DNA of 64,000 nucleotides from Brachypodius melanocephalos (lineage: Eukaryota > Chordata > Aves > Passeriformes > Pycnonotidae), in assembly GCA_013398615.1 (NCBI GenBank), contig VZSR01003818.1, positions 168,698 through 232,697 of the forward strand, read 5' to 3'. The notes under the pieces are model-generated. The model made no database searches and was not told the DNA's origin. It saw only the letters and a program-made list of their open reading frames with translations. The translations under genes and the position numbers were made by a program. Of the stretch, positions 1-11,382 are shown piece by piece (the stretch's first letter is position 1; each line of letters starts with the position of its first letter).

Positions 1-492
1 TAATTTCAGGTGAATAACACATCCTAACAAACTTTCACATGCCTGCTTGGGAGCCGGGCTCTCCCTCCCCTGTTTGGGGAAACGTAGGAGTTTCCAAGGA
101 GCAAGTTGGAGCAGCTGAGCCTGAATTTATGTGCATAAATATGCCCCAGAGGGACTTCCCAAATGTGGTCTGGGCTCTTTGCTTTCAGCCTTAGTGAGAT
201 GAATTATTCATAGTTTCATTCTTAACAGAAATAGAAATTACAAATCAGAAGCACCAGCATGGTATTGTTTGCTTATGAAGCCAATGCTAATAAAAAGAAC
301 TTTTAAATGTAATGTCTTGTTAAACACTGCCATGCAGTGCACCTTCAGGAGCTCTCACTGTGCTTCTGAAGCTCCCGGGCTATGTGGGCATGGTATAACA
401 GATACCAAATAACGGAAAATTCAAAGCTACTGAAATGTAACCTCCACCCTTTACTTCCAATTGTTATTTTGTGAAATTCCTGTTTATCTTAC
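1..492. other. Intronic sequence of KRT222 downstream of the last visible exon
   Basis: AT-rich sequence with no recognisable exon. I looked for the expected C-terminal KRT222 coding sequence on the minus strand and did not find it, so the terminal exon probably lies to the left of the window. Confidence 0.5.
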
Positions 493-3400
493 TGTACAGT
501 GCCATGAGCTTCAGCACTTTCCTTCATGATATTTCCATCTAGGATTGCTTGTTTTGTTGTCAGTTCCACCTTCTTTGGTTTGTGCTTCTTTACACCCTCT
601 GTAAAAGAATATGCAGATATACAGTGAGCATGCAGAAGGGCAAGGGCAGTATGCAGAATCTGGAGGTATTTTCCATACATTGGAAAAGGTCCTTTTTTAA
701 TATTCAGGAATTTGTCAGTACTTGTGAACAGTTAGGGCCAAAATTCCTTAAATAGAAGGTGTCTGAAACTCACCTGAAGGCAGCATAAAGGTGATCTTGC
801 TAGTGCTGGGCTTTTTGTCATCCTTTTGGGCAGGTATTGAGCAACGGAACCTGCAAAAAAAAAAAGATTACAGGGATCAAGTAGTATTGAATTAATTCCT
901 AATTTGTCATATGAACAGCTGTGAGAAATTTAAAAATGTGAGTATCATGAGGAGTTCTGTTTGATTGTGATAACTATTTGTTGGGATTTCTCATTCTGAG
1001 CCCGGAACTGGAGGAAGTTACTGATAATATCTGTGCAGTTTCCTTCAGGAGTCTGTTGTGGTCTGAGACATGAACTCCCTGCCCAGCACTTTGTGTGTGT
1101 GGGCTGACCCTGAATGCTCTGAGATCTGAGGGGCCACAGGGCCCCAGTGACCCACTCGAGTGAGGCTGCAGTGACTGAGCTGCTCTCTGCAGTGTGTGAG
1201 ACACTGAGCACCAGAAACTCTTCAGTCAGTGAAGCTACCTTACCATGAAACCTTTTGTAGGATTTTATACTGTAATTTTTAAATGTTTAGTTCATGAATT
1301 TACAATTCTGATTGAGACCTTCAGAAATGGAAGACAAATTTGAGATTTTTTTCTCTATGCAGCGAGTACCTGCTCTCTTCTTGCTCCAACAGACTGCGAT
1401 ATGTTGCTATCTCCTCCTCCAGCTTCATCCTCGTGTTCAGGAGAATTTCGTGCTCTCGAAGCTGTTTCTCAATTCCCCTTCTCACTTCCAACAACTCTTT
1501 CTCCAAGGATTCAATCTCACCTTCCAAATTTTGTAGCTGCATGTGGTACTGCTGCTCTGTGGCCCGCAGAGAACGTTCCAAACCCTTTTCCTGTGAAATT
1601 TAAGTCATATTTTAAGGTTTGGAAAGTGTGTGTAAAGATGTTACATGCATACGTGGTTTCATTAACAAACTGGATATTTTTACATCAGTTCTTGTAAGAT
1701 TATTCTTTAAGAACAGGAGTAAAGCTTTCAAGGTAATACCTTGGCCAAGAAATTTTCCAGTAAAATCTGTGGTAATTTAAGGTCAGATGAAAGTGTAGCC
1801 ATGTCTTGCACAGTAATCCACTGCCTTGAGTTTACAGATCTCTGGTTTTACTGTTAAACAATGTCTAGCTCAGTGCTGTATGGAGTGTCTGTGTGCTCTT
1901 GGAGTTTTTCTGCACTGCTGAATTGAGCAAAATGGCTGACATCTTATCATGAATGAATTGATAAATCTTGTCCACATATTAAAAAAAGGTCATAATCATG
2001 CTGTGAATTGGTAAGGCAGAATGACCAGGAGCTTGGTGGGGGAGTATCATTCAAATATGTGCTTGGGAGGTGTGAAAACAGGACACCATGTGTGTCTGGA
2101 GTGGCAGATCCTGCTCCAGAACATGTGCTGGGTCAGTGTGTGTGCAAGGGCTCTGTGAGGAGCTGGAGCCCCGCAAAGCTGAGCATTCCTGTGATGGATT
2201 TCAGCTGTATGATGGCTGTCACAGAAACTGACTGGGGGATAGTTTACATCAAAGACAAGACTTCTTTTTTTCCGTGAGATTTCAAGTTTCATTTCTGACT
2301 CTTACCACAGCATGGAGAGACTCGATTTCGATCTGCATGTGGTGCCACTGCCGTCGGGCTTCGCACAGTTCTGCTCTGGCTGCCTTTAGTGCTTCTGCAT
2401 CTTTGTCCATTCTTTTACTTGTACCTTCTTCTGACTACAAGGGACATAAAAAGATAACACTATTGAAAATATTCAAATAACAATAATAAATAAAATAATA
2501 AATGTCTGGTTGGAATTTTTGTTAAGAGTTCTATAAACGTGTGAAAACTCACAGTGAGGAGTTAATATTTTCTGTATTGTGGAGAGGGAAAGACCTTATT
2601 TCACTGTGTTTGATAGGAAGTGGTTGGCCACATCTCTATGCCTGGCCTTTGTCCTAGAGGAATTCTTATACGAATTACCCAATTGCATTGGGACCTTATT
2701 CACTTCTGGAGTGATGGGACTTAGAGGAGGTGCAGATGATTCAAGCTTCGAAGTTTGAATAAAGTACTTTGATTTTAATTAATTTTTGATTCCAGGGTTT
2801 GCGGCTTTTTTCCTTTTATCCTGTTCAGAGTAGTTTTTTAAAACCACTCCTGATCTTGTGTGGGGTCATTTTAGATTTGGACTTATCTTTGATTTCGATA
2901 GTATGTTCCTGCATGTAACTTCCAGAATGATTGTTTGACTTACAGAAGTTATTTTTCTTTTTTGATTCTGAGTTTCCCTGCAAATGGTGAAGATGCTGTA
3001 AGCCCTTGAAACAGCGCTTGCTCTTTTGCATATTCTACTGCTTTATGCAGGTTCTTATGATGACATTGACTCTAAGAAAAGAATCTCTTTAATTCAGGTC
3101 TTATGAAGTAAGGAAAAAAAAGTGTTTTGTTCCCCTGTACATACTGACCTATTGCAACTTTACCAGATGATCATTTTTGTGAAAAATCTAGATTTGTCTC
3201 ATCCACAAGTGAACCCCCAATGTTGTTTGCTTCCCCTTTCTTGCCTGGGTACTGCAGAGTTTGTGTGACAGGATCAAACCAATGTGCATTGGCTGCTTTG
3301 TGCCAACACAAAGATAAACTTGGCTTCCCTGTCGGGTGCAGCTGCTGTGTGTCTGGCACTGCTGGTGGATCAGCCAGGCTGCAGCAGCCTCTGGCCTGTC

Positions 3401-4168
3401 CTTAAAACAAACCTCTGGGATTCCTGCAATACCTGAGTACAAGGTGACAGAATACCTGATTGCTCCCTGTATTTCTTTACATTTGATGGCTCAAAATGGT
3501 TTTGCTATTTGATTTCGGATGGGTTTAGAGCTATTTGTATGTAAATCCCTAATGACAGCATTGTGTGTTGGTAACATTTAATCAAGCTGTATCAGAGAAC
3601 AACTGATATTTGCTGAAGAGCAAAACAGATTTTACTGTGAACAATAGAAAATAGTTCCTGCAAAGGTACAGTGTAGTTTACTAGAGGGCTAAAAATGGCA
3701 AAGCTTGCTGTATATAAAAGGATTCTCTTCAGGATTCTTTCTTCCTCTGAGATAACTAAATGGAGCTAGAGGTTACCCTCCTACAGCGTATGTCATCATC
3801 CCTTAAATCCCAGCAATAGCCCGGCTACAGGGACAGAAAAGCATCCTGATGAATTACACAGCATTCGTTCAGCGTGAATCCATACCCTTCTTAACAAAAT
3901 CTATTTCCGATTCTTCTAGTTCGCATCTTACTGCGGTAAAATCCACATCCCTTCCCCGAAAATCTGCTGCATTGAAAGGAATTACTGTACCTCATAGAGG
4001 CTGCGGGAGGAACTGTACGGCCAGGGAATGGCTCCGTACTCTGCAAGGTGTGTGGCTGTGAGGAGGCATTACCTGCGTCCTTGCTGAGCTGACGGTCTTT
4101 ATCTGATTTCGGGTGATGAGCGATTCATACTTTGCCCTGATCTCTCGGCGGAGCCGAGCCGGCTCCAT
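493..4168 (-). CDS. KRT222: Keratin 222 (truncated type I keratin-like protein), 3' partial at the left window edge
   Basis: Five coding exons are visible: 4073-4168, 2306-2434, 1370-1590 (221 bp, the class-typical exon 6 size), 774-850 and 493-598. Splice sites and frames join without error to 209 codons plus two bases. The protein starts MEPARLRREIRAKYESLITR, inside coil 2 of a normal keratin, so head, coil 1A and coil 1B are absent, as is known for KRT222. It continues with SKRMDKDAEALKAA, a QWHHMQIEIESLHAV segment, a coil 2B ending EIATYRSLLEQEESR, and a distinctive tail TTKQAILDGNIMKESAEAHG that closely resembles mammalian KRT222. The donor of the last visible exon (CA|GTAAG) implies at least one more exon to the left of the window. 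The start ATG lies in a CpG-rich promoter. Mammalian KRT222 also flanks the type I cluster. Its function is poorly known; lacking most of the rod, it is unlikely to form ordinary filaments (inference). Confidence 0.9.
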
Positions 4169-4320
4169 TCTCCTCCTCCTCCTCCTCCCATCCTCCCCGG
4201 CTCCCGGCTCCGCTGCCGGCGGCGCGGGGCCGCGGCCTCGGTGCCGTTAAAGCGGTAGCGGCTCATTTCAGGGAGCGCGGGGGCTCAGAGCCCGTCAGTC
4301 CGCCCTGGCAGCAGGTTAAC
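4073..4320 (-). promoter_or_regulatory. KRT222: CpG-rich, TATA-less promoter region of KRT222
   Basis: The first exon and about 150 bp upstream are strongly GC-rich with dense CpG dinucleotides, for example around 4215-4260. No TATA box is visible at a suitable distance. A run of about six GGA triplets (minus strand; TCC on plus, 4169-4188) directly precedes the ATG and would lie in the 5' UTR. This contrasts with the TATA-type promoters of the neighbouring keratins and suggests broader, housekeeping-like expression (inference). Confidence 0.65.
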
Positions 4321-5716
4321 GCAGCAAAGGATAGCCCTGAAATAACTATTCCTAAATTACGTGCCGAAATGAGTATATCAATGTCATAAAGTTTCTGTTA
4401 CGCTGTAACTGTGGGGTTTTATAACCTCAGAAATGTAAGGGTAAGAGAGAGAAAGAAAAGGATAAATTTGCAGCTGCCCAGCATGAAGTGCTCTGACAAG
4501 AGGACGTGGAAGGACAGAGCCTCCCAGCAGCATAGCTGGGTTGCTGGCAGTGCTGCTGGCAGGTGCTTCCACCATTGTTAGGGATGTCAGAATTTCCACC
4601 CCTGAAGGTATTTGAGGCTCAGTGAGATGAAGCCTCGGGTGTCTGACCTAACCCGGTGCTGAGGGCTGCCGCATTTCAGAAACGAGCTGGGCTCGTGGGC
4701 ATCCTCTTTTATGGGCGGAAACACACAAGGAGAGGAACCAGCACTACTGGTGCAACTTGTGGTAGGGGCTTTGGCTCCTGTTCTGCAGAGGGCAAAGTTC
4801 TGGCGAATGTACCCTTCAGACACGTTGCTGCTGTCAGGAGAAGGGTCTGGGTTGTCTCTGCCGGTGTTTCCGTACCTGTGCCAGGTGTTGGTGTCCTCAG
4901 CACACACAACACGTAATGTATGTGGGGTTCTCACCCCTTCCCTGACAGCTCCCAGCAGATCCAGCACAGGTTGTCTGGTGTGCTGTGCTTCTTCATTTCC
5001 TGCTCACTCCTAGATGATCTTGTCTGCTAAGAATGGCTCTTAGCTGTTTCATTTTACCTCTTGCTTATTTAATTTTTTTTTCAGTTGTGCACAGTATCAG
5101 ATATGAAGTAAAAAATTTTCCGATTACAACAGAAATTTAAAATTTAGCAAAGAGAGAAATGCATTTTAGGCTCTAAATGAGAATATACATCAATGAAATG
5201 ATAAAACAGGCAGTAAACTTTCACAAGACACACATCCTTTTAGAAGTCAAAGTACTGTACCACTTAAAAGTCTCCTGGTGTAAAAAGGCTTCCCTGTTCT
5301 TGGCTGTGTTTGCTGGCACATGTAAAAGGATCCTGTGTTTGAATTTTATTTTTCTTAGCTGACTGGCTTCCAGTTGACCTGGACTGAGATGGAAAGGTTT
5401 TGTTGTCCACTCTCTTTTCTGCAAGTGTCTCAATTATCCTTGTTCTGTGTAGTTCTAAACCCAAAATATTGTCAGTGTTTGTCATTGATGGGATGAGAAG
5501 AGTTACATGACAAAACCATTAGGAATCCATCATAAACACAAGGTATTGCACTTGGGATGGTATAAACTAATGCTTTCTTTTTCTATTTTTTTTTTCAGGT
5601 GTAAAGGGAACACAGGGCTAGGAGATTCCTAAGGCTAAAGGTAGGTAGGTGTAAGCAATTGCATCTTTCCTAGCACTTATGGAACTTGGAATTCTAGCTG
5701 CTTTCAATGTTCATAT
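4321..5716. other. Intergenic spacer between KRT222 and KRT12
   Basis: About 1.4 kb without a supportable gene. In mammals the KRT24, KRT25-28 and KRT10 genes occupy this position. I found no keratin exon motif here (no LNDRLA, ADDFR or TYRRLLEGE equivalent on either strand). Confidence 0.6.
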
Positions 5717-5803
5717 TTTATTGCTGGCTTACCACACAGCTGGAGGGAGTCATGGAGAATAAAGGGACACTAATACCTTAAAGCTTGTTAAGTTCTTTTT
5801 ATT
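5717..5803 (-). terminator. KRT12: Poly(A) signals of KRT12
   Basis: Two AATAAA hexamers (minus strand) occur at 5798-5803 and 5717-5722, about 350 and 430 bp beyond the stop codon. They would give a 3' UTR of ordinary length; which one is used cannot be told from sequence. Confidence 0.5.
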
Positions 5804-6150
5804 AAGGATGAAAACTGGAAAATGAGGTTGGAACAGCAAAATTATTTTATCTATTGATTACTAAAGATTATAAAAAGGCAAATCTGATTAAATGTGTGCT
5901 TCATATTTCTGATTATTGAACAGAGATTTGATGAATTTTTAAAGAACACTGTGGAAATCATACAGGTAATGCTGATAGAGTGAAGCAGGAAATACACTGC
6001 ATGTCTGCAAGGAATGAAAGTGCCAACTTTGTCTTATCTAAAAGATTCTTAGTGCAAAGCCAAACGTTTTATCACTTAATACAAAAGAATAAAATTATTT
6101 ATCCATTTTGGCTTGGAGCAAATGGATCCTTTGCCACATCAGATTGTGCT

Positions 6151-9100
6151 TCATATCTTCTCTTCAACTTCCTTAACGTGAGATGCAACAACTTTTCCAT
6201 CTACCACTTCTTCGACAATTGTCTTGATCTTTCTAGTTTTGGTTGGATCTAAACATCATGAACAAACCAAGAAATATTTATCAATGTGTTAAAAATGATA
6301 AATCAAAGCAGCACATGACCAAGTACCCCCTTTCCCTTTTCAGTTGTCTTCTGATTTTAATGAACTCTATGATGTAGTTAAACAGGATAAAATGTGTTAT
6401 TTGATTTATAAGAATGACTTTAGAAACAAAATTTTATTCAATCAAGTTCTACCTTACCTTGAGAAGAGTCCAGTGATTGTGTTTGAGATTTGGACCCTGT
6501 CAGGGATGAGCTTTCAAATGTAACTGCCTGTCCACCACTCCTAAAAGGGAATCAGACATGCACTATTGCAGGATGTTCGATAGGATCAGGATAAATTCCC
6601 TTTTTATGGTGACATTGATAGATTTTTTAAATAGTGAGCAGAATGGCTTACTCTCATCAGTCACAGTGATATTTCAGATCACTGTATGTGCCTTACTGTC
6701 ACTTCGAGAATGTTCCACTTATTTGTACCCTTATTTTTCCTGGAAAGGATTTTTACTACAGAAAATAAACCCGAGGAGACCTTTTGTGTCAATCAGTTCC
6801 TTACACAAACTCGCCATCCAGCAGGCGCCGGTAGGTTTCAATCTCCATTTCCAGACGAGTCTTGATGTCTAGGAGCTGCTGGTACTCAGCGTTCTGACGC
6901 TCCATGTCAGCCCTGACCTGGAAAAGCTGGGACTCCAGGTTCCCGATCTGCATTTGGATTTGTGACAGCTGAGCGCAGTAACCACTTTCCGTTTCTGCTA
7001 AAGTGTCTTCCAGGGATTTTTTCTGTGTAAGGATATTAAATAATCTCTGGTTAAGGAAAAAATCTCTTTACAAAACCAGCTGAAGTAGTTTAAGGGAGTG
7101 AGCACAGCTGCATTACTTAGAAGGTTTTATTTTCTTTTTGAAAACACCCGTTTGAAAACTGCCCCTTGTCACTTCCCTAAATGTGATGTAAAAACTCATC
7201 TGCTTTGTGTCATGCTCTTTGCAATCCAGTTAGATATATTACTAATATTTAGGAACTAAAATAATGTAGGATTTAATCAGAGATAAATGCAAATCCGCAA
7301 TTCTATGGAATAGGATTAGGTCTAAAAAGACTTTTGAAGTTGCTGCATTGCCTCTGAGCAGTCAGCAGCTTCCTAGAACGTACCATGGCAAGCTGAGACT
7401 GCAGCTCTATTTCCAAGCTCTGGAGAGTCCGTTTTAAATCTGTGATCTCGCTCTTTCCCGACTGGAGCTGCTCAGTATTGGTGGAGATTTCCCTTTTCAG
7501 CTCCCCGCTCTGAAATGAAAAAGGAGAATGGGATGTAATTTTACTCGTCCAAGTATTGAACTCATTTTCCCATGCATTTTGCTGAGTTTGCTCTCTCTGG
7601 TTGTTACTTTTTCATTGAACCACGCCTCGGCCTCTTTACGGTTTTGCTCGGCAATGACTTCGTACTGTCCCCTCATATCATTCAGAAGCTTGGTCAGGTC
7701 AGTCCCTGGAGCAGCATCCATTTCCACACTGACTTGGCCAAGTTCACTGCTTTGGATGCCCTGAAGCTCCTGTAGAGATTGAAAATAAAGAGAAGGTTTG
7801 TTAATAAAAGACAAAATAGTTCTACCAAAATATATTTAAAGAAATATATGTGATGTAAATTTTGTTTCAACAAGGATCTGTAGCTTGTTTCTCACACTCT
7901 TTACTTAGCAAATGCAAAAAATAACACCAAACAGAACCTATAATGAAACCCAGGAACTCCCACTGCCCTAAATAAGTGCAAACTTAAATATCATTTGATG
8001 TTTCACAATTTCATGTGTCTTGTTATGAATTCACAAAGGAAAGGAATAACCTCTTCATGATTCTTCTTGAGATAAGCCAGTTCTTCGTTCAGGCTTTCAA
8101 TCTGCATCTCCAGATCTGCCCTGGTCATGGTCAGCTCATCCAGGACTCTGCGCAGACCATTGATATCAGCCTCCACACTCTGCCGAAGAGCCACTTCATT
8201 CTCATATCTGTGAATAAAGGGATTAAATATTATTTTTTACATGGTCAGTGAGGTCAAATGCAAACTATTACTGTGTTTTATTTTAGCTTTAATATGAAAA
8301 CTTAGTATGCATAATTATTATAATGTTGTTTAATATTATATTGCAAGTATTCCACAAGGAAACAGATTTTTAATACAAAAGAACTTTTTCCTTAAGATAT
8401 TAGTAGGAGTTTTTGTAGTATTAAGTTATCCTTACTTTAGTCTGAAGTCATCAGCAGCCAGTCTGGCATTATCGACCTGCAGAATGATCCTCGCGTTGTC
8501 AATGGTTGCATTGATGATCTAGAATACAAACAGTATTCAGAGAATGATATTACAGCCCAAAGGCTCCATGGCTTTGTAATGGCTTTAAACTTTGTGTTCT
8601 ACAACGGTTTGTAGAACTGTATTCCATCACTGCCTTCTCCTTCATTCAGATTAGACAAATCACTGTGTGACACAGCTACAGAACTGCTTTAATGTACAGG
8701 AAAAATTCAGCACATGTCACCAGTGCAAGGTGAGAGAGGTCATTGCCAGTGTCAGTACCAAAGGATAAATGTGCTCTTGGTTTCAGAAAAAATTTTGTTA
8801 TTTTCATTCATACTATTAAGTGAGTTACAAATATAAAGATACAGTAAATACATTGCTTTGCTACCTTGTTTCGAAGATCTTCAATGAGGGGGTAGAATTT
8901 GCTGTAGTCATTCCCAGATCCAGGGGTGGCAGTGCCAGGGCCACTTTTCTCATACCACTCACGGATTTTGCGCTCCAGCTCAGTGTTGGCATCCTCCAGA
9001 GATCTCACTTTGTCCAGATACGCAGCCAGACGATCATTGAGGTTCTGCATTGTCTCTTTTTTTGAGCCAGAAAGAATGCCACCGTCACCAGCACCAGCAG

Positions 9101-9506
9101 GGCCAAACCCACCTCCAAAACCAGTCCCTAAGCCACCACCAAAGCCACTTCCAAAAGCAGCACCTGAACTGCTGCCAAAACCACTTCCCAAACCTCCCCC
9201 AAACCCACTGCCTAAGCCACTTCCATAGCTACCACCTAGACCACCTCCAAAGCTTCCACCAAAGCCACTGCTTAAGCTGCTCCCAAATCCTGCACCTGAG
9301 CTGCCCCCAAAGCCCCCACCGAAGCCAGAGCTTGAGCCCAGCAGAGAAGCTGCACCAAACCCTCCACCAGACCCTCCACCAAACCCAAGCCCACTGCCAC
9401 CAAAGCCTCCACCACTGGAACTGGACATCCTCAGAGATCCCCCTCCAAATCCGCTCCGAGAGGAGAATGGCCGGGACCCGCCACTTGTGCGCACAGAAAG
9501 GGCCAT
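6151..9506 (-). CDS. KRT12: Keratin, type I cytoskeletal 12 (corneal keratin)
   Basis: Eight exons: 8865-9506, 8436-8518 (83 bp), 8051-8207 (157), 7608-7769 (162), 7384-7509 (126), 6805-7022 (218), 6458-6540 (83) and 6151-6248 (98). They total 1569 nt, or 522 residues. The Gly/Ser/Phe-rich head (residues 1-150) begins MALSVRTSGGSRPFSSRSGF and contains GAASLLGSSSGFGGG, both strikingly like mammalian KRT12. The rod runs from about 151 (LNDRLAAYLDKVRSLE) to about 460 (EIETYRRLLDGE). NDYSKFYPLIEDLRNK before coil 1B and SGELKREISTNTEQLQS in coil 2 are also KRT12-like. The tail has SKSQTQSLDSSQDPTKTRK followed by IKTIVEEVVDGKVV. I chose the ATG at 9506 because the upstream in-frame TTG is not a start and a TATA box lies 73 bp upstream. 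It pairs with type II keratins, mainly in corneal epithelium in mammals and chicken. The Gly-rich head could suggest KRT24 or KRT10, but head, linker and tail all favour KRT12. Confidence 0.93.
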
Positions 9507-9578
9507 GGTGCTCAAGGTGCTCGGATCTGCCCCGTGGAGGATACAACAGAGAGCAGGGCAGAGCGGGAGCAGGGTCAG

Positions 9579-9586
9579 CTTTATAG
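9579..9586 (-). promoter_or_regulatory. KRT12: TATA box of KRT12
   Basis: The minus strand reads CTATAAAG, 73 bp upstream of the start codon. The position agrees with the TATA elements of the other four complete keratin genes. Confidence 0.7.
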
Positions 9587-11218
9587 AGGGACAGCAGTGG
9601 GTGTTTCAGGAGGAGTCCCCACCTCCTGGGGAGAGCTTTCACTCTCTCTCTCCCTCCTGTTTGGAGGGGGTGTCAGTTTAGTGTGTTCTGACCAACTGAA
9701 ATGATATGTGCCAAGTGAAATTGCCAATGGGAGTGGAAATCTGGTGCCCTTCAGGTATTTGTATGAGGGGAAATGGGTGGAGTGGAGCTGAGACATCATG
9801 ATTGTGTTCTGCCATGTGCAATGGAGCACAAAAAGTTCTTTTCACGTTTAAATCCCTCCTAAATAATTGTTTTGTCATGTCAGATTCAGTGCTTCCTGCA
9901 TTTGGGGCTGTTCTTACAGGAGTTTGCTAAGTCAGCAGAGTGATCCCTTTGATCCCTGCTTCTCAGCCTGTGTGGCAGGAATGTCCTTCTTTTCATAATG
10001 CTCTTCTGGCAGGAGCCTCTGCTGGATTAGTGCTCCTGGATTCTTGATAGGAAGTATGAAAAGTGACCATCAGGTGTCCAAGGACACATGAATATTTGGT
10101 GAGCTGCAGGGTGATTATTAATATGAAAATATAAATATAGCAAATAGGATTTGGGTTTGTGACCTAACCCTTTCATCATTGAAATACCTCAGAGTGATAT
10201 GCTTATAGTCTATAGCATATGAGAGTTTGTACTTTGGAGCTGGGAACTCACCATTGTGTCTGCTAAATAGTTTGCTGTTATCTCGAAATAAGAAATCTGA
10301 TTTCTGTATTTGGTGCTTTTTATAATACAAATCTAAAGATCAAATGTAGCGCTTCTGGGTGCAGGTTTGGGCATGGAAACCCTCCCAAGCTAATATATTT
10401 TTCTTTTGAAGTTATTTTGATAAATGGAAAATTGTTTTTCCTTTGTCCTGGCTTAATTATATCATTGGATTTGTCAACTGAAATGTGTTAATTTTTGATT
10501 TATCCGCACCCAGGAGCATGGGGTGCTTTTGGGGCAGAAAAGAGCGGAAGATCAAAGGTGTAAGTAGAGCATTTCTGTGGAAATGCACTGATAGCCTGGT
10601 CTCAGTAACTTGAGGCAGTGAATGCAGAGGATTAGTTCTTTGGCAGCTGTTTATGTACAATACATATCTCTGGACAGATGAGGTTTCATAGGGAAAAGCT
10701 TTGTGTGTTTATGTTCTCAAGGGGAAAATGTAAACTCTTGGGACTGAGAATTCAGGTGTGGCACAGGTGGCCTCCCTATGGGACAGGGAACGTTATTGGC
10801 ACAGAAAGGTTTGAGAGAGAGGGAGATAATTTTAAATATATCCTTATTGATAAAATATCTTGGCTTGCTGTAGTCCCTGGTGGCATAATCATTCATAGAA
10901 TGTGAAAAGTATCAAATAGGCTTCTTCAATTTATTTTTTCATGTTAATATAGTATGGAAAGTAATTTGACACTTCTTATTTATTTGAAAATCAGGTTTTA
11001 AGGAATTGAAGCTGCTTTATGTTTTAGTGGGAATTCACAATCTGAAAAGGTGTGCTGAACTGATGTCTTAATGCATTTTAAAAACCTAACTCTTCCATCT
11101 TTATCTGTGTTAGAAGCAATTATACATTAATACCAGACTGATTTGATTTTTTTTTCATCAAGGTACTTAGTCACTATGTAAGTAAACCCAAAGTCTTCTA
11201 TGTTGTGACTTAGAGATT
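9587..11218. other. Intergenic region between KRT12 promoter and KRT20 3' end
   Basis: About 1.6 kb. The part next to KRT12 probably holds its proximal control elements. No exon, repeat or RNA gene was recognised. Confidence 0.5.
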
Positions 11219-11224
11219 TTTATT
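11219..11224 (-). terminator. KRT20: Poly(A) signal of KRT20
   Basis: AATAAA on the minus strand about 160 bp downstream of the TAA stop at 11383-11385. Confidence 0.55.
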
Positions 11225-11382
11225 AATGCTCCCCCACAGAAACAACAGCAACAAAAGATTTGATATTTTGGCATTTTTAATCCTTATGAGGTTTAGGGTG
11301 AATTAGATCAGACTCTTTATAAGTCTTTTAGTTTTAGTATCAGTTTCAGGGAACTCAGAGGCATCTTTTCTGCTGGTGCCAT

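Noticed and set aside
6151..9506. Assignment of this gene as KRT24 or KRT10 because of the Gly-rich head and place next to KRT222
   Set aside because: Head start (ALSVRTSGG), the GAASLLGSSSGFGGG segment, NDYSKFYPLIEDLRNK and the tail SKSQTQSLDSSQDPTKTRK match KRT12 specifically; KRT20 as next neighbour also fits KRT12.
9050..9586. Plus-strand open frames of 100-200 codons opposite the keratin heads (also at 43263-43838 and 52396-53019)
   Set aside because: They are antisense shadows of Gly-rich coding sequence, in which stop codons are rare on the opposite strand. They have low-complexity His/Gln/Pro composition and no own support.
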